Positions 51,486 through 61,838 of a DNA stretch of 64,000 nucleotides are shown here, in pieces. This DNA comes from an uncultured Ruminococcus sp. (lineage in GTDB: Bacteria > Bacillota > Clostridia > Oscillospirales > Ruminococcaceae). The translations under genes were made by a program, and so were the position numbers. Each line of letters opens with the position of its first letter. Position 1 is the first letter of the stretch. The notes below the pieces were generated by a model. It was not told where the DNA came from. It saw only the letters and a list, made by a program, of their open reading frames with translations, and did no database searches. Where the stretch lies: NCBI GenBank assembly GCA_902762785.1, contig CACWPL010000002.1, forward strand, positions 62,001 to 126,000, written 5' to 3'.

Positions 51486-51514
51486 ATCCATAAGATTTCC
51501 CAAGGAGGTTTAGT

Positions 51515-52342
51515 ATGGGCCAGAAAGTCAACCCGCGCGGTCTCCGTGTCGGAGTCATCAAGGAGTGGGACTCCCGCTGGTATGCGAAGAAGGCGGACTT
51601 TGGCGATAAGCTCGTTGAGGACTACAAGGTACGCGAGTTCATCCTGAAGAAGCTCAAGGCCGCGGGCGTTCCCCGCGTTGAGATCGAGCGTTATGCTGTG
51701 GATGAGAGCACCGAGAAGGTACGCATCCACATCCACTGCGCAAAGCCCGGCATCGTGATCGGCCAGAAGGGTGCCGACATCGAGAAGCTCAGAGCCGAGC
51801 TCGAGAAGATGATGAAGAAGTCTGTCTCCATCAACGTCGTTGAGGTAAAGCAGCCTGACCTCGATGCACAGCTCGTTGCCGAGAAGATCGCCAAGGATCT
51901 CGAGGATCGTGTATCCTTCCGCCGTGCGATGAAGCAGAGCATCGGCAGAGCCATGCGTCTGAATGCAAAGGGCATCAAGGTCCTGGTATCCGGCCGTCTT
52001 GCCGGCGCCGAGATCGCCCGCAACGAGAGCTATCACGAGGGCACCATCCCGCTGCAGACCATCCGTGCCGACATCGACTATGGCTTCGCTGAGGCGGACA
52101 CCACCTACGGCAAGCTCGGCGTCAAGGTATGGATCTACAAGGGCGAGGTCCTCAAGGGCGATGCCGCTAAGGCCATGGCCGCAAGAGAGAAGACCGAGAG
52201 AAAGCGTCGTTCCGACCGTCCTGACAGACGTCGTGACAGCCGCAGAGGCGACCGCAATGGCGATCGCAATGGCGACCGTCGCGGCAGCTTCAACAACGGC
52301 GGCGCTCCGCGCAACACGAGAAGAGAAGGGGGTAACAAGTAA
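51515..52342 (+). CDS. rpsC: 30S ribosomal protein S3 with long basic C-terminal tail
   Basis: A 275-residue S3, longer than the usual ~220. The KH domain ([36 protein letters not shown]) and C-terminal domain ([40 protein letters not shown]) are normal. A low-complexity tail of about 50 residues rich in Arg, Asp and Gly (containing [20 protein letters not shown]) follows. It overlaps rplP by one base. Confidence 0.96.
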   Translation: MGQKVNPRGLRVGVIKEWDSRWYAKKADFGDKLVEDYKVREFILKKLKAAGVPRVEIERYAVDESTEKVRIHIHCAKPGIVIGQKGADIEKLRAELEKMMKKSVSINVVEVKQPDLDAQLVAEKIAKDLEDRVSFRRAMKQSIGRAMRLNAKGIKVLVSGRLAGAEIARNESYHEGTIPLQTIRADIDYGFAEADTTYGKLGVKVWIYKGEVLKGDAAKAMAAREKTERKRRSDRPDRRRDSRRGDRNGDRNGDRRGSFNNGGAPRNTRREGGNK

Positions 52343-52785
52343 TGCTGCTTCCGAAGAGAGTAAAGTACCGCAGAGTCCACAGAGGACGTCTGACCGGTAA
52401 GGCCTACAGAGGCAACACAGTAAGCTACGGCGATTTCGGCCTGCAGGCGCTTGAGCCCGCATGGATCACCTCGAACCAGATCGAGGCCGCCCGTATCGCC
52501 ATGACCCGTTACATCAAGCGTGGCGGTCAGGTATGGATCAAGATCTTCCCGGATAAGCCCATCACCGAGAAGCCGGCCGAGACCCGAATGGGTTCCGGTA
52601 AGGGCTCCCCTGAGTATTGGGTAGCCGTCGTCAAGCCCGGCAGAGTGCTCTTCGAGATCGGCTCGAGCAAGGAGAAGCCCCTGTCTGAGGAGGATATCCG
52701 CGAGGCGCTGCGTCTTGCGATGCACAAGCTGCCGATCAAGTGCAGGATCGTGTCCAAGGCCGATACTGCTGAGGCTGCGAAGTAA
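52342..52785 (+). CDS. rplP: 50S ribosomal protein L16
   Basis: A 147-residue L16 ([60 protein letters not shown]). It contacts tRNA near the A site of the 50S subunit. Confidence 0.97.
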   Translation: MLLPKRVKYRRVHRGRLTGKAYRGNTVSYGDFGLQALEPAWITSNQIEAARIAMTRYIKRGGQVWIKIFPDKPITEKPAETRMGSGKGSPEYWVAVVKPGRVLFEIGSSKEKPLSEEDIREALRLAMHKLPIKCRIVSKADTAEAAK

Positions 52786-52800
52786 GGAGGGGAGCAGAGC

Positions 52801-52992
52801 ATGAAAGCAACTGAGATCAAAGAGATGACTGTTGAAGAGATGGATCAGAAGCTGGCTGACCTCAAGGCTGAGCTTTTCGCACTCCGCTTCCAGCTCACGG
52901 TAGGTCAGCTCGAGAACACCGCGAAGGTACGCGCGATCAAGAAGGACATCGCTCGCGTGAAGACCTGCATGCGTGAGGCACAGGGCAAGTAA
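52801..52992 (+). CDS. rpmC: 50S ribosomal protein L29
   Basis: A 63-residue L29 ([35 protein letters not shown]). A small helical protein near the tunnel exit. It is followed by a 94-base spacer containing CTAGTTCA repeats. Confidence 0.96.
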   Translation: MKATEIKEMTVEEMDQKLADLKAELFALRFQLTVGQLENTAKVRAIKKDIARVKTCMREAQGK

Positions 52993-53013
52993 GCGACTGC
53001 CGAGACCATCAAG

Positions 53014-53050
53014 GCTAGTTCAGCTAGTTATCTAGTTCATCTAGTTCATT
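53014..53050 (+). repeat. Short tandem CTAGTT(C/A) repeats between rpmC and rpsQ
   Basis: Four copies of CTAGTT with small changes (CTAGTTCAG, CTAGTTAT, CTAGTTCAT, CTAGTTCAT) lie head to tail in the spacer. Their function is unknown; they are unlike anything in the neighbouring spacers except for shared CTAG cores between rpsJ and rplC. Confidence 0.6.
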
Positions 53051-53086
53051 TGGATATATATCCCATAAGATAGGAGGAAATGATCC

Positions 53087-53344
53087 GTGGCTGAGAGAAA
53101 CCTGAGAAAGACCAGAACGGGTATGGTCGTCAGCGACAAGATGGATAAGACCGTCGTCGTTGCGATCCAGGACAACGTAAGACACCCGCTGTACAAGAAG
53201 ATCGTAAAGCGTACCGTTCGCCTGAAGGCACACGATGAGAACAACGAGTGCAGAGTAGGCGACCGCGTTTCTGTGATGGAGACCCGCCCGCTGTCCAAGG
53301 ACAAGAGATGGCGCGTCGTCAACATCCTCGAGAAGGCCAAGTAA
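53087..53344 (+). CDS. rpsQ: 30S ribosomal protein S17
   Basis: An 85-residue S17 ([40 protein letters not shown]). It starts with GTG 53087 behind AGGAGG. An early-binding 30S protein. Confidence 0.96.
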   Translation: MAERNLRKTRTGMVVSDKMDKTVVVAIQDNVRHPLYKKIVKRTVRLKAHDENNECRVGDRVSVMETRPLSKDKRWRVVNILEKAK

Positions 53345-53450
53345 GCATTACTGCTCCACTTGCCGGAACGCGGCGTGACGAATGAATTTTACCGATCGCA
53401 CCCGCCCCATGCGGGGGCGATGAAGCAGATCTGAGAGGAGGAAGCATCCC

Positions 53451-53819
53451 ATGATCCAGATGCAGACTTATCTGAAGGTTGCTGACAACACTGGCGCGAA
53501 GGAGCTCATGTGCATCCGTGTACTGGGCGGCACGCGCAGAAGATATGCGAATATCGGCGATGTTGTCGTAGCATCTGTTAAGAAAGCAACACCCGGCGGC
53601 GTGGTAAAGAAGGGCGATGTGGTCAAGGCCGTTATCGTTCGCTCCGCCAAGGGACTGAGAAGAGAGGACGGCACCTACATCCGTTTCGACGAGAACGCAG
53701 CCGTCATCATCAAGGAAGATAAGAACCCGAGAGGTACCCGTATCTTCGGGCCGGTCGCCAGAGAGCTCCGCGAGAAGGATTACATGAAGATCCTGTCCCT
53801 GGCACCGGAGGTACTGTAA
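53451..53819 (+). CDS. rplN: 50S ribosomal protein L14
   Basis: A 122-residue L14 ([60 protein letters not shown]). It sits at the subunit interface and is the docking site of the silencing factor RsfS. Confidence 0.97.
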   Translation: MIQMQTYLKVADNTGAKELMCIRVLGGTRRRYANIGDVVVASVKKATPGGVVKKGDVVKAVIVRSAKGLRREDGTYIRFDENAAVIIKEDKNPRGTRIFGPVARELREKDYMKILSLAPEVL

Positions 53820-53837
53820 GGGAGGTAGCACAGAGAG

Positions 53838-54185
53838 ATGAGTAACAAAGTCCATGTAAAGACCGGTGATACTGTCATCCTGCGCACCGGCAAGTACGAC
53901 TACAAGTTCAAGAACAAGGACAAGGACCGCCTGACTGGCAAGGTGCTCGAGGTGAGCCCGAAGGAGGGCAAGGTCATCGTCGAGGGCTTCAACATGATCA
54001 CCAAGCATGTCAAGCCCACCCAGATGAACCAGAGCGGCAACATCGTCCGTGCTGAGGCCCCGATCTACGCCTGCAAGGTACAGCTCGTTTGCCCGCTCTG
54101 CGGCAAGCCCACCAGAGTAGGCCACGCTGTGGTAGACGGCAAGAAGCAGCGCCAGTGCAAGAAGTGCGGCAAGACTTTTGAGTAA
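53838..54185 (+). CDS. rplX: 50S ribosomal protein L24
   Basis: A 115-residue L24 with KOW fold (VHVKTGDTVILRTGKYDYKF; GKVLEVSPKEGKVIVEGFNM). The C-terminal part has a four-Cys zinc-ribbon pattern (CPLCGKPTRVGH, then CKKCGKTFE), the C+ type seen in some Firmicutes. Confidence 0.96.
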   Translation: MSNKVHVKTGDTVILRTGKYDYKFKNKDKDRLTGKVLEVSPKEGKVIVEGFNMITKHVKPTQMNQSGNIVRAEAPIYACKVQLVCPLCGKPTRVGHAVVDGKKQRQCKKCGKTFE

Positions 54186-54200
54186 GGGAGGAGAAACGAA

Positions 54201-54740
54201 ATGGCAAGATTGAAGGACCAGTATGCTAGCACCGTTGCTCCTGCTCTGATGCAGAAGTTCGGCTACAAGAGCACGATGCAGATCCCGAAGCTGGAGAAGG
54301 TCGTTATCAATGTCGGCGCCGGCGAGGCCAAGGAGAACTCCAAGGTCATCGACGCGATCATGACCGACCTCGCAGCCATCACCGGCCAGAAGCCGGTCGT
54401 ATGCCGCGCCAAGAAGTCCGTTGCGAACTTCAAGCTCCGTGAGGGCATGGCGATCGGTGTGAAGGTCACCCTCCGCGGCGACCGCATGTACGATTTCGTA
54501 GATAAGCTGTTCAACGTTGCGTTCCCGCGTGTTCGTGACTTCCGCGGCATCAACGGCAACTCCTTCGACGGCAAGGGCAACTACTCCACCGGTATCAAGG
54601 AGCAGCTGATCTTCCCGGAGATCGAGTACGACAAGATCGACAAGGTACGCGGTATGGACATCAACTTCATCACCACTGCCCAGACTGACGAAGAGGCCAA
54701 GGAGCTCCTGAAGCTCATGGGCGCGCCGTTCGCAGACTAA
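54201..54740 (+). CDS. rplE: 50S ribosomal protein L5
   Basis: A 179-residue L5 ([60 protein letters not shown]). It binds 5S rRNA and contacts P-site tRNA. Confidence 0.97.
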   Translation: MARLKDQYASTVAPALMQKFGYKSTMQIPKLEKVVINVGAGEAKENSKVIDAIMTDLAAITGQKPVVCRAKKSVANFKLREGMAIGVKVTLRGDRMYDFVDKLFNVAFPRVRDFRGINGNSFDGKGNYSTGIKEQLIFPEIEYDKIDKVRGMDINFITTAQTDEEAKELLKLMGAPFAD

Positions 54741-54762
54741 GGCGTAAGGAGGACGAACACAG

Positions 54763-54948
54763 ATGGCTAAGAAGGCTATGATCAACAAGCAGCAGAGGAC
54801 TCCGAAGTTCTCCACGAGAGCCTACACCAGATGCAAGATCTGCGGCAGGCCTCACGCCTACCTGAGAAAGTACGGCATCTGCCGTATCTGCTTCAGAGAG
54901 CTGGCGAACGACGGCCAGATCCCGGGCGTAAAGAAGGCTAGCTGGTAA
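54763..54948 (+). CDS. rpsN: 30S ribosomal protein S14, zinc-binding type
   Basis: A 61-residue type Z S14 with the zinc site [20 protein letters not shown]. Some bacteria swap it for a zinc-free paralogue in zinc starvation; no such copy is in the window. Confidence 0.97.
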   Translation: MAKKAMINKQQRTPKFSTRAYTRCKICGRPHAYLRKYGICRICFRELANDGQIPGVKKASW

Positions 54949-54984
54949 ATAATCGCTGTATAAAACAATAAGGAGGTCATTGGC

Positions 54985-55383
54985 ATGCAAATTTCCGATA
55001 CGATCGCAGATCTGCTGACGCGCATCCGTAACGCCAGCACTGCGAAGCACGCCACGGTCGACATTCCCGCATCCAACGTGAAGAAGTCCATCACCCAGAT
55101 CCTCGCGGACGAGGGCTACATCAAGAGCTTCCAGGTCGTGGATGACGGCAAGCAGGGCATCATCAGAGTGACCCTGAAGTACACCGACGGCAAGACCCCG
55201 GTCATCTCCGGCCTGCGCCGCGTTTCCAAGCCGGGTCTGCGCATCTACTCGAGCTGCGAGGACATGCCGAAGGTCCGCAAGGGTCTGGGCATCGCGATCG
55301 TTTCCACATCTAAGGGCATCATGACCGACAAGAAGGCCAGAGAGCTGAATGTCGGCGGCGAGGTGCTCGCGTACGTTTGGTAA
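54985..55383 (+). CDS. rpsH: 30S ribosomal protein S8
   Basis: A 132-residue S8 ([60 protein letters not shown]). In E. coli it represses the spc operon by binding near rplE; no equivalent site was identified here. Confidence 0.97.
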   Translation: MQISDTIADLLTRIRNASTAKHATVDIPASNVKKSITQILADEGYIKSFQVVDDGKQGIIRVTLKYTDGKTPVISGLRRVSKPGLRIYSSCEDMPKVRKGLGIAIVSTSKGIMTDKKARELNVGGEVLAYVW

Positions 55384-55398
55384 GGAGGAGTAAGAGCA

Positions 55399-55944
55399 AT
55401 GTCTAGAATTGGCAGAATGCCGATCACTGTTCCTGCCGGCGTTGAGGTAAAGGTAGCAGATGATACGGTCACTGTAAAGGGTCCGAAGGGCGAGCTGACC
55501 CAGAGCTTCAGCAAGGAGCTCGGCATCAAGCTCGAGGACGGCGTCCTGACCGTTTCCCGTCCCTCTGACGACAAGCTCCACAGGAGCCTGCACGGCCTGA
55601 CGAGAACGCTGATCCACAACATGATCGAGGGCGTTGTCAACGGCTTCAGCAAGACCCTGGAGATCGACGGCGTCGGCTATCGTGCCGCTAAGCAGGGCAC
55701 GAACCTGGTCATGAACCTGGGCTTCTCGCATCAGGTCATCGTTCCGGAGACCGACGACATCAAGATCGACGTTCCGCAGCCCAACATCGTTGTGATCCGC
55801 GGCATCGACAAGCAGAAGGTCGGCCAGTTCGCCGCTGAGATCCGCGAGAAGCGGCCGCCGGAGCCTTACAAGGGCAAGGGCATCCACTACCAGGGCGAGC
55901 ACATCATCCGCAAGGAAGGCAAGGCCGGTAAGGGCAAGAAGTAA
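55399..55944 (+). CDS. rplF: 50S ribosomal protein L6
   Basis: A 181-residue L6 (MSRIGRMPITVPAGVEVKVA; the conserved C-terminal REKRPPEPYKGKGIHYQGEH). It lies near the GTPase-associated centre. Confidence 0.97.
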   Translation: MSRIGRMPITVPAGVEVKVADDTVTVKGPKGELTQSFSKELGIKLEDGVLTVSRPSDDKLHRSLHGLTRTLIHNMIEGVVNGFSKTLEIDGVGYRAAKQGTNLVMNLGFSHQVIVPETDDIKIDVPQPNIVVIRGIDKQKVGQFAAEIREKRPPEPYKGKGIHYQGEHIIRKEGKAGKGKK

Positions 55945-55962
55945 GGTAAGGAGTGAAAGGCT

Positions 55963-56322
55963 ATGATCAAGAAGTTTGATAGCAACAAGGCACGCCTGAA
56001 AAGACATGCCCGTGTTCGCAGAAAGATCTCCGGCACTCCCGAGTGCCCGAGACTGAACGTATTCCGCAGCGCCAAGCACATCTATGCGCAGATCATCGAC
56101 GACGTCAACGGCGTGACCCTGGCGAGCGCTTCGAGCCTTGCCAAGGATCTGGATGTGAACGGCGGCAACGTTGAGGGTGCCAAGAAGGTCGGCGAGCTGA
56201 TCGCAAAGGCCGCTGCCGAGAAGGGCATCAAGGACGTTGTATTCGACCGCGGCGGCTATCTGTACCACGGAAGAGTACAGGCGCTCGCTGAGGCAGCCCG
56301 TGAGAACGGTCTGAATTTCTAA
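55963..56322 (+). CDS. rplR: 50S ribosomal protein L18
   Basis: A 119-residue L18 ([20 protein letters not shown] pattern; [40 protein letters not shown]). It binds 5S rRNA with L5. Confidence 0.96.
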   Translation: MIKKFDSNKARLKRHARVRRKISGTPECPRLNVFRSAKHIYAQIIDDVNGVTLASASSLAKDLDVNGGNVEGAKKVGELIAKAAAEKGIKDVVFDRGGYLYHGRVQALAEAARENGLNF

Positions 56323-56341
56323 GGAAAAGGAGGGAATACGA

Positions 56342-56842
56342 TTGGCAAGCTATGAGAACAGAGAGACCGAGTATCTCGAGAAAGTCGTACACATCAACAG
56401 AGTCTCCAAGACGGTAAAGGGCGGCCGTATCATGAAGTTCTCCGTACTGGTAGTCGTCGGCGACGGCAACGGCACGGTAGGCTTCGGTATGGGCAAGTCC
56501 GGTGAGGTGCCGGATGCGATCCGCAAGGGCATCGAGGACGCCAAGAAGAACATGGTCAAGGTACCGCTGAAGGGCACCACCATCCCTCATGAGATCGTAG
56601 GCAAGTTCGGCGCAGGCGAGGTGCTCATGCGTCCGGCTGCTCCCGGTACCGGCGTGATCGCCGGTGGTCCTGTCCGTGCCGTCATCGAGGTGGCCGGCAT
56701 CAAGGACATCAGAACGAAGTCCCTGCGCTCCAACAACCCCTGCAACGTGGTAAGAGCGACCATCGCTGGCCTGACCGGCTGCACCACCGCGGAGGAGGTC
56801 GCTGCAAAGCGCGGCAAGTCCGTGAAAGAGATCCTGGGCTAA
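56342..56842 (+). CDS. rpsE: 30S ribosomal protein S5
   Basis: A 166-residue S5 ([60 protein letters not shown]). It starts with TTG 56342 behind AAGGAGGG. Confidence 0.97.
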   Translation: MASYENRETEYLEKVVHINRVSKTVKGGRIMKFSVLVVVGDGNGTVGFGMGKSGEVPDAIRKGIEDAKKNMVKVPLKGTTIPHEIVGKFGAGEVLMRPAAPGTGVIAGGPVRAVIEVAGIKDIRTKSLRSNNPCNVVRATIAGLTGCTTAEEVAAKRGKSVKEILG

Positions 56843-56857
56843 GGAGGGCAAAGCGCA

Positions 56858-57031
56858 ATGAAGAAGATCACACTCGTCAAGAGCCTCATTGGCTGCAAGA
56901 AGGATCAGATCGCTACCGCGTATTCGCTCGGTCTCAAGAAGATCGGCGACGTGACCACGCAGCCGGATAACGCCGGCACCGCTGGCAAGATCCACAAGAT
57001 CACTCACCTGATCAAGGTAGAGGAAGCGTAA
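56858..57031 (+). CDS. rpmD: 50S ribosomal protein L30
   Basis: A 57-residue L30, too short for standard gene-length cut-offs. The translation begins MKKITLVKSLIGCKKDQIAT and contains the family pattern SLGLKKIGDVTTQPDNAGTA and GKIHKITHLIKVEE. AAGGAGGG precedes the ATG, and it fills the usual slot between rpsE and rplO. Confidence 0.97.
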   Translation: MKKITLVKSLIGCKKDQIATAYSLGLKKIGDVTTQPDNAGTAGKIHKITHLIKVEEA

Positions 57032-57048
57032 GATAAGGAGGTGCGAAC

Positions 57049-57519
57049 ATGCAGATTCATGAACTGACACCCGCTCTGGACTCCAACAAGCCGTCCAAGC
57101 GCGTCGGCAGAGGCCACGGCTCCGGCAACGGCAAGACCGCCGGCAAGGGCCACAAGGGCCAGAAGGCTCGCTCCGGCGGCGGCGTTCGTATCGGCTTCGA
57201 AGGCGGCCAGATGCCCCTCGCACGCCGTATCCCGAAGCGCGGCTTCAAGAACCACTTCGCGAAGGAGTACACCGTACTCAACGTGAGCGCCCTGAACGAG
57301 AAGTTCGAGGCAGGCGAGGCAGTCAATGCCGCGACCCTGTACGAGAAGGGCCTCGTAAAGTCCGTTGCGAAGGACGGCATCAAGATCCTCGGCGACGGGG
57401 AGCTCACCAAGGCGCTCGTTGTTGACGTAGCGAAACTCACTGCATCCGCTAAGGCCAAGATCGAGGCCGCCGGCGGTAAGTATATCGAGAAGGATGGCGA
57501 GAAAGCTGAGGTGAAGTGA
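57049..57519 (+). CDS. rplO: 50S ribosomal protein L15
   Basis: A 156-residue L15 ([60 protein letters not shown]). It is immediately followed by secY, with one base between the genes. Confidence 0.97.
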   Translation: MQIHELTPALDSNKPSKRVGRGHGSGNGKTAGKGHKGQKARSGGGVRIGFEGGQMPLARRIPKRGFKNHFAKEYTVLNVSALNEKFEAGEAVNAATLYEKGLVKSVAKDGIKILGDGELTKALVVDVAKLTASAKAKIEAAGGKYIEKDGEKAEVK

Positions 57520-57520
57520 G

Positions 57521-58852
57521 TTGTTTCAGACACTGAAAAACGCTTGGAGTGTTCCTGAAATTCGTAAGAAGTTCATCTACACCTTCATCATGATCCTCAT
57601 CTTTAGACTCGGGAGCGCGATCACCGTTCCCTTCCTGGATCTAGCGTCCGTACAGACGTGGGTCAACGAGAACGCGACCGGCGGTAATTTTCTTGAGTAT
57701 CTGAACATCCTCACCGGTGGCGCCCTCTCGAAGGCGACCGTGTTCTCCCTCTCCATCACCCCGTACATCAACGCATCCATCATCATCCAGCTCCTGACCT
57801 ACGCCCTGCCGCCCCTCGAAAGGCTGCAGGAGGAGGGTGAGGAAGGACGGAAGGTCATCAACAAGATCATGGCCTATGTGGCACTTGGTCTGTCGCTCTT
57901 CATGTCCATCGCGTACTACCTGACCATGCGCAACAGCATGGGCGCGGTCAAGTACACCTCCGGTGCGGAAGGCTGGTTCGTTGCTGTCGTCATCGTGGCC
58001 TGCTTCACCGCCGGTGCGTCGTTCGTCGTTTGGATGGGCAACCGCATCAGCGATAAGGGCATCGGCAACGGCGTCTCGATGATCCTGTTCGCAGGCATCC
58101 TGGCCCGCTTCCCCACCGACGTCGGCACGCTCATCGAGCTGACCAAGACCACCCCGCAGAAGTATTTCTGGGTCACCATCGCTGTGCTCGTCGTCTTCGT
58201 CCTCATGATCGGCTTCATCGTCTTCATGAACGAGGCAGAGCGCCGCGTCCCGGTACAGTACGCCAAGCGCGTGGTCGGACGCAGACAGTACGGCGGCCAG
58301 AACACCCACATCCCGATCAAGGTGTGCATGTCTGGCGTTATGCCGATCATCTTCGCCATGGCGTTCATGTCCCTGCCCGCTACCCTGAGCCTCTTCGTGA
58401 AGCCGGTAGAGGTGCTGACCGAGGACACCACGGCAGGTGCGCGGTTCTACTACCACTTCATCAATTTCTTCAAGACCACCAGCGCCGGCTATGCGGTGCT
58501 CTACCTCATCCTCATCGTGGCGTTCAACTACTTCTACGTTTCGATGCAGTATAACCCGGTAGAGATCGCCAACGGCCTGCGTCAGAACAACGGTGCGATC
58601 CCGGGCATCCGCCCCGGTAAGCCCACCTCGGACTACCTCCAGAAGGTGCTCTCCAAGATCACCCTGGTAGGCGCCATCTTCCTTGGCATCATCGCCATCT
58701 TCCCGATCATGATCACCTGGGTCGATCCGAACCTCGCTTCCCTGTCGATGGGCGGTACCTCCATCCTGATCGTGGTCAGCGTCGCGCTCGAGACCGCAAG
58801 AACGCTCGAGTCCCAGCTCATGATGCGTCATCACAAGGGCTTCCTGGGCTAA
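57521..58852 (+). CDS. secY: Preprotein translocase subunit SecY
   Basis: A 443-residue channel subunit with ten predicted helices. It moves unfolded proteins across or into the cytoplasmic membrane with SecE, SecG and SecA. Hallmarks include FSLSITPYINASIIIQLLTY, ERLQEEGEEGRKVINK, RISDKGIGNGVSMILFAGIL and FNYFYVSMQYNPVEIANGLR. It starts with TTG 57521, with the GAGGTGA ribosome site inside the end of rplO. Confidence 0.97.
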   Translation: MFQTLKNAWSVPEIRKKFIYTFIMILIFRLGSAITVPFLDLASVQTWVNENATGGNFLEYLNILTGGALSKATVFSLSITPYINASIIIQLLTYALPPLERLQEEGEEGRKVINKIMAYVALGLSLFMSIAYYLTMRNSMGAVKYTSGAEGWFVAVVIVACFTAGASFVVWMGNRISDKGIGNGVSMILFAGILARFPTDVGTLIELTKTTPQKYFWVTIAVLVVFVLMIGFIVFMNEAERRVPVQYAKRVVGRRQYGGQNTHIPIKVCMSGVMPIIFAMAFMSLPATLSLFVKPVEVLTEDTTAGARFYYHFINFFKTTSAGYAVLYLILIVAFNYFYVSMQYNPVEIANGLRQNNGAIPGIRPGKPTSDYLQKVLSKITLVGAIFLGIIAIFPIMITWVDPNLASLSMGGTSILIVVSVALETARTLESQLMMRHHKGFLG

Positions 58853-58915
58853 GCGATGCGATACGCGAGATGCATGAGAAATGCAGTTGCTACATTATGA
58901 TAAGGAGGCTAGTAT

Positions 58916-59554
58916 ATGAACCTGATTCTACTCGGTGCGCCTGGTGCCGGCAAGGGCACGCAGGCAGAGGTCATCTCCGAAGCGCTGGGCATCCCGCAGA
59001 TCTCCACCGGCAACATGCTGCGTGAGGCTGTGAAGAACGGCACGGAGTACGGCCTGAAGGCGAAGGCAGTCATGGAGGCAGGCGGTCTGGTGTCTGACGA
59101 CATCGTGATCGGCATCCTCAAGGACCGCATCGCGAAGGACGACGCCCAGAAGGGCTTCATCCTCGACGGCTTCCCGAGAACGGTCCCGCAGGCCGAGGCG
59201 CTCGACGCCATGGGCGTGCAGATCGACAAGGTCATCGAGATCTTCGTTCCCGATGAGACGATCAAGGAGAGAGTATCCGGCAGACGCGTTTGCGAGGGCT
59301 GCGGTGCTTCCTACCACATCCAGTACAAGCCTTCCAAGGTCGAGGGCGTTTGCGACAAGTGCGGCGGCAAGACCGTCATCCGCAAGGACGACCAGCCTGA
59401 AACGGTCATCTCCCGTCTGGAAACCTACCACAAGGAGACCGAGCCGATCAAGGCATACTACGATAAGCAGGGCAAGCTCGAGACCGTCATCGGTCAGGAG
59501 GAGGTCGCCGATACCAAGCGGCTGACTCTGAAGGCGGTAGGGGTCGATGCCTGA
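58916..59554 (+). CDS. adk: Adenylate kinase
   Basis: A 212-residue kinase (AMP + ATP = 2 ADP). The P-loop is [14 protein letters not shown] near residue 6; [15 protein letters not shown] and the LID Arg region [14 protein letters not shown] follow. The LID has the four-Cys zinc site (CEGC and CDKC) of Gram-positive long-type enzymes. Its stop shares one base with the map start. Confidence 0.97.
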   Translation: MNLILLGAPGAGKGTQAEVISEALGIPQISTGNMLREAVKNGTEYGLKAKAVMEAGGLVSDDIVIGILKDRIAKDDAQKGFILDGFPRTVPQAEALDAMGVQIDKVIEIFVPDETIKERVSGRRVCEGCGASYHIQYKPSKVEGVCDKCGGKTVIRKDDQPETVISRLETYHKETEPIKAYYDKQGKLETVIGQEEVADTKRLTLKAVGVDA

Positions 59555-60318
59555 TGAGTATCACGATCAAATCACAGACAGATCTCAAAAAGATGCGTGA
59601 GGCCGGAAGGATCGCCCGCAGGGCGTGCCTCCTGGCCGGCCAGTCCCTCGAGCCCGGCATGTCGACCAAGGACATCGACACGATCGTCCATGACTACATC
59701 GTCGGCGAGGGCGCGTATCCCTCGTTCCTCGGCTACGCCGGTTTCCCCGGGAGCGCGTGTGTCTCGGTCAACGAGGAGATCATCCACGGCATCCCGAGCC
59801 CGCACCGCAAGATCAAGGCCGGCGACATCGTCAGCATCGACGTCGGTGCAAAGCTCAATGGGTTCCACGGCGACACCTGCGCGACCTTCCCGGTCGGCAA
59901 GATCACCGAGGAGGCCCAGAAGCTGCTCGAGGTGACGGAAGCGGCCCTTCACGAGGGCATCGCCAAGGCAGTGGTCGGCAACCGGCTCGAGGACGTCTGC
60001 GGTGCAGTGGAGCGCTACTGCGCTTCCCGCGGCTACGGCATCGTTCGCGAGTATTGCGGTCACGGCATCGGCAGAGAGCTGCATGAGAGCCCGGAGGTGC
60101 CGAACTACGTTCAGCACGGCTCCCGCGACATGCGGATCAAGCTCATGCCGGGCATGTGCATCTGCATCGAGCCGATGATCAATGTCAAGGGCGACGCCAT
60201 TCGTCAGAGCAAGGACGGCTGGACCGTGCGCACCAAGAGCGGTTCGCTGTCCGCACATTTCGAGCACGCCATCGCCATCACGCCGAACGGTCCGGTCATC
60301 CTTACGGATCCGAACTAA
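59554..60318 (+). CDS. map: Methionine aminopeptidase type I
   Basis: A 254-residue metallopeptidase that removes initiator Met. Metal ligands lie in SIDVGAKLNGFHGDTCATFP (two Asp), YCGHGIGRELHESPEVPN (His), MCICIEPMINVKG (Glu) and SAHFEHAIAITPNG (Glu). There is no N-terminal SEC-C zinc extension. Confidence 0.97.
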   Translation: MSITIKSQTDLKKMREAGRIARRACLLAGQSLEPGMSTKDIDTIVHDYIVGEGAYPSFLGYAGFPGSACVSVNEEIIHGIPSPHRKIKAGDIVSIDVGAKLNGFHGDTCATFPVGKITEEAQKLLEVTEAALHEGIAKAVVGNRLEDVCGAVERYCASRGYGIVREYCGHGIGRELHESPEVPNYVQHGSRDMRIKLMPGMCICIEPMINVKGDAIRQSKDGWTVRTKSGSLSAHFEHAIAITPNGPVILTDPN

Positions 60319-60323
60319 AACGC

Positions 60324-60608
60324 ATGGCAGGCAGGCAAGAGACGCTTAGGGTCGGACAGATCGTCCGCGCCAGTGCCGGCAAGGAGAGCACCGGCCGCTA
60401 TGGGGGCTTCTACATGATATGTGAGCTCCTGCCCGGCGGCTATGTGGCGCTCGCCAATGGCAAGGACCGGCCGCTGGACCGCCCGAAGCGCAAGAACGTG
60501 CGGCACGTCTGCCCCACAGCCACCGTCCTCGAGCACGAGCGGCTCACGGACAGAGCGCTGCGCCGGACATTGCAGGCGTTCGCGAACAGTGAGGACCAGA
60601 ACGACTGA
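60324..60608 (+). CDS. KOW domain RNA-binding protein
   Basis: A 94-residue protein that begins MAGRQETLRVGQIVRASAGK, with a KOW/L14e-like core (GRYGGFYMICELLPGGYVAL, then ANGKDRPLDRPKRKNVRHV). Proteins of this type sit between map and infA in many Firmicutes and are thought to bind RNA or the ribosome; the role is not defined. ATG 60324 lies 5 bases after the map stop and lacks a strong ribosome site, so coupling is likely. Confidence 0.85.
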   Translation: MAGRQETLRVGQIVRASAGKESTGRYGGFYMICELLPGGYVALANGKDRPLDRPKRKNVRHVCPTATVLEHERLTDRALRRTLQAFANSEDQND

Positions 60609-60635
60609 TCGAACAAAGCAGGAGGAGGATCTGAT

Positions 60636-60854
60636 TTGTCTAAGGAAGATCTGATCGAAGTCGAGGGCATCGTGCTCGAGGCGCTGCCGAACGCGAACTT
60701 CCGCGTAGAGCTGCCGAACAAGCACGTCATCCTCGCACATGTGTCGGGCAAGCTGAGGATGAACTACATCCGCATCGTTCCCGGCGATAAGGTGAAGATC
60801 GAAATGTCGCCCTACGACCTGACCAAGGGGCGCATCACCTGGAGAGCCAAGTGA
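60636..60854 (+). CDS. infA: Translation initiation factor IF-1
   Basis: A 72-residue S1-fold protein ([55 protein letters not shown]). It binds the 30S A site during initiation. It starts with TTG 60636 behind AGGAGGA. Confidence 0.97.
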   Translation: MSKEDLIEVEGIVLEALPNANFRVELPNKHVILAHVSGKLRMNYIRIVPGDKVKIEMSPYDLTKGRITWRAK

Positions 60855-60874
60855 GCGAGCGCTCGCGGCTCTGA

Positions 60875-61003
<129 letters not shown>

Positions 61004-61034
61004 GCCTTGACAGCATTGGAGGTGTAATTCATCA

Positions 61035-61403
61035 ATGGCAAGAATTTCGGGTATTGACCTTCCCAAGGATAAGAGAGTCGAGATCGGCCTGACCTATATC
61101 TTCGGCATCGGCCGCACGACTTCCAACAAGATCCTCGCCGCTACCGGCGTTGATCCCGACACCCGTGTCCGCGACCTGAGCGAGCAGGACGTAGCGAAGC
61201 TGCGTGACTACATCGATCAGCACCTGACGGTAGAGGGCGACCTGCGCCGCGAGGTAGCACTGAACATCAAGCGACTCGTCGAGATCGGCTGCTACAGAGG
61301 CATCCGTCACAGAAAGGGTCTGCCGGTAAGAGGCCAGCGCACCAAGACCAACGCAAGAACGCGCAAGGGTCCGGCTAAGACCATCGCGAACAAGAAGAAG
61401 TAA
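61035..61403 (+). CDS. rpsM: 30S ribosomal protein S13
   Basis: A 122-residue S13 ([60 protein letters not shown]). It contacts P-site tRNA and the 50S subunit. Confidence 0.97.
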   Translation: MARISGIDLPKDKRVEIGLTYIFGIGRTTSNKILAATGVDPDTRVRDLSEQDVAKLRDYIDQHLTVEGDLRREVALNIKRLVEIGCYRGIRHRKGLPVRGQRTKTNARTRKGPAKTIANKKK

Positions 61404-61418
61404 AGGAGGGCGAATTCT

Positions 61419-61823
61419 TTGGCACAGCAGAAGGGCAAGAAGGTGACCGCTGTACGCCGCCGCAGAGAGCGCAAGAACATCGAGAGCGGTGCCGTACACA
61501 TCCAGTCTACCTTTAACAATACGATCGTGACCATCACTGATACGCAGGGCAACGCCATCTCGTGGGCGAGCGCAGGCGGTCTGGGCTTCCGTGGCTCCAG
61601 AAAGTCTACCCCGTTCGCAGCACAGACCGCTGCCGAGACCGCAGCAAAGGCTGCGATGGAGCACGGCCTGAAGACCGTTGAGGTATACGTAAAGGGCCCG
61701 GGCAGCGGCCGTGAGGCTGCCATCCGTGCGCTGCAGACCGTAGGTCTGGAGGTCCGCATGATCAAGGATGTCACCCCGATCCCGCACAATGGTTGCCGTC
61801 CGCCTAAGAGACGCCGCGTCTGA
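61419..61823 (+). CDS. rpsK: 30S ribosomal protein S11
   Basis: A 134-residue S11 ([58 protein letters not shown]). It starts with TTG 61419 behind AAAGGAGGG. Confidence 0.97.
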   Translation: MAQQKGKKVTAVRRRRERKNIESGAVHIQSTFNNTIVTITDTQGNAISWASAGGLGFRGSRKSTPFAAQTAAETAAKAAMEHGLKTVEVYVKGPGSGREAAIRALQTVGLEVRMIKDVTPIPHNGCRPPKRRRV

Positions 61824-61838
61824 TTGGAGGTACATGTC

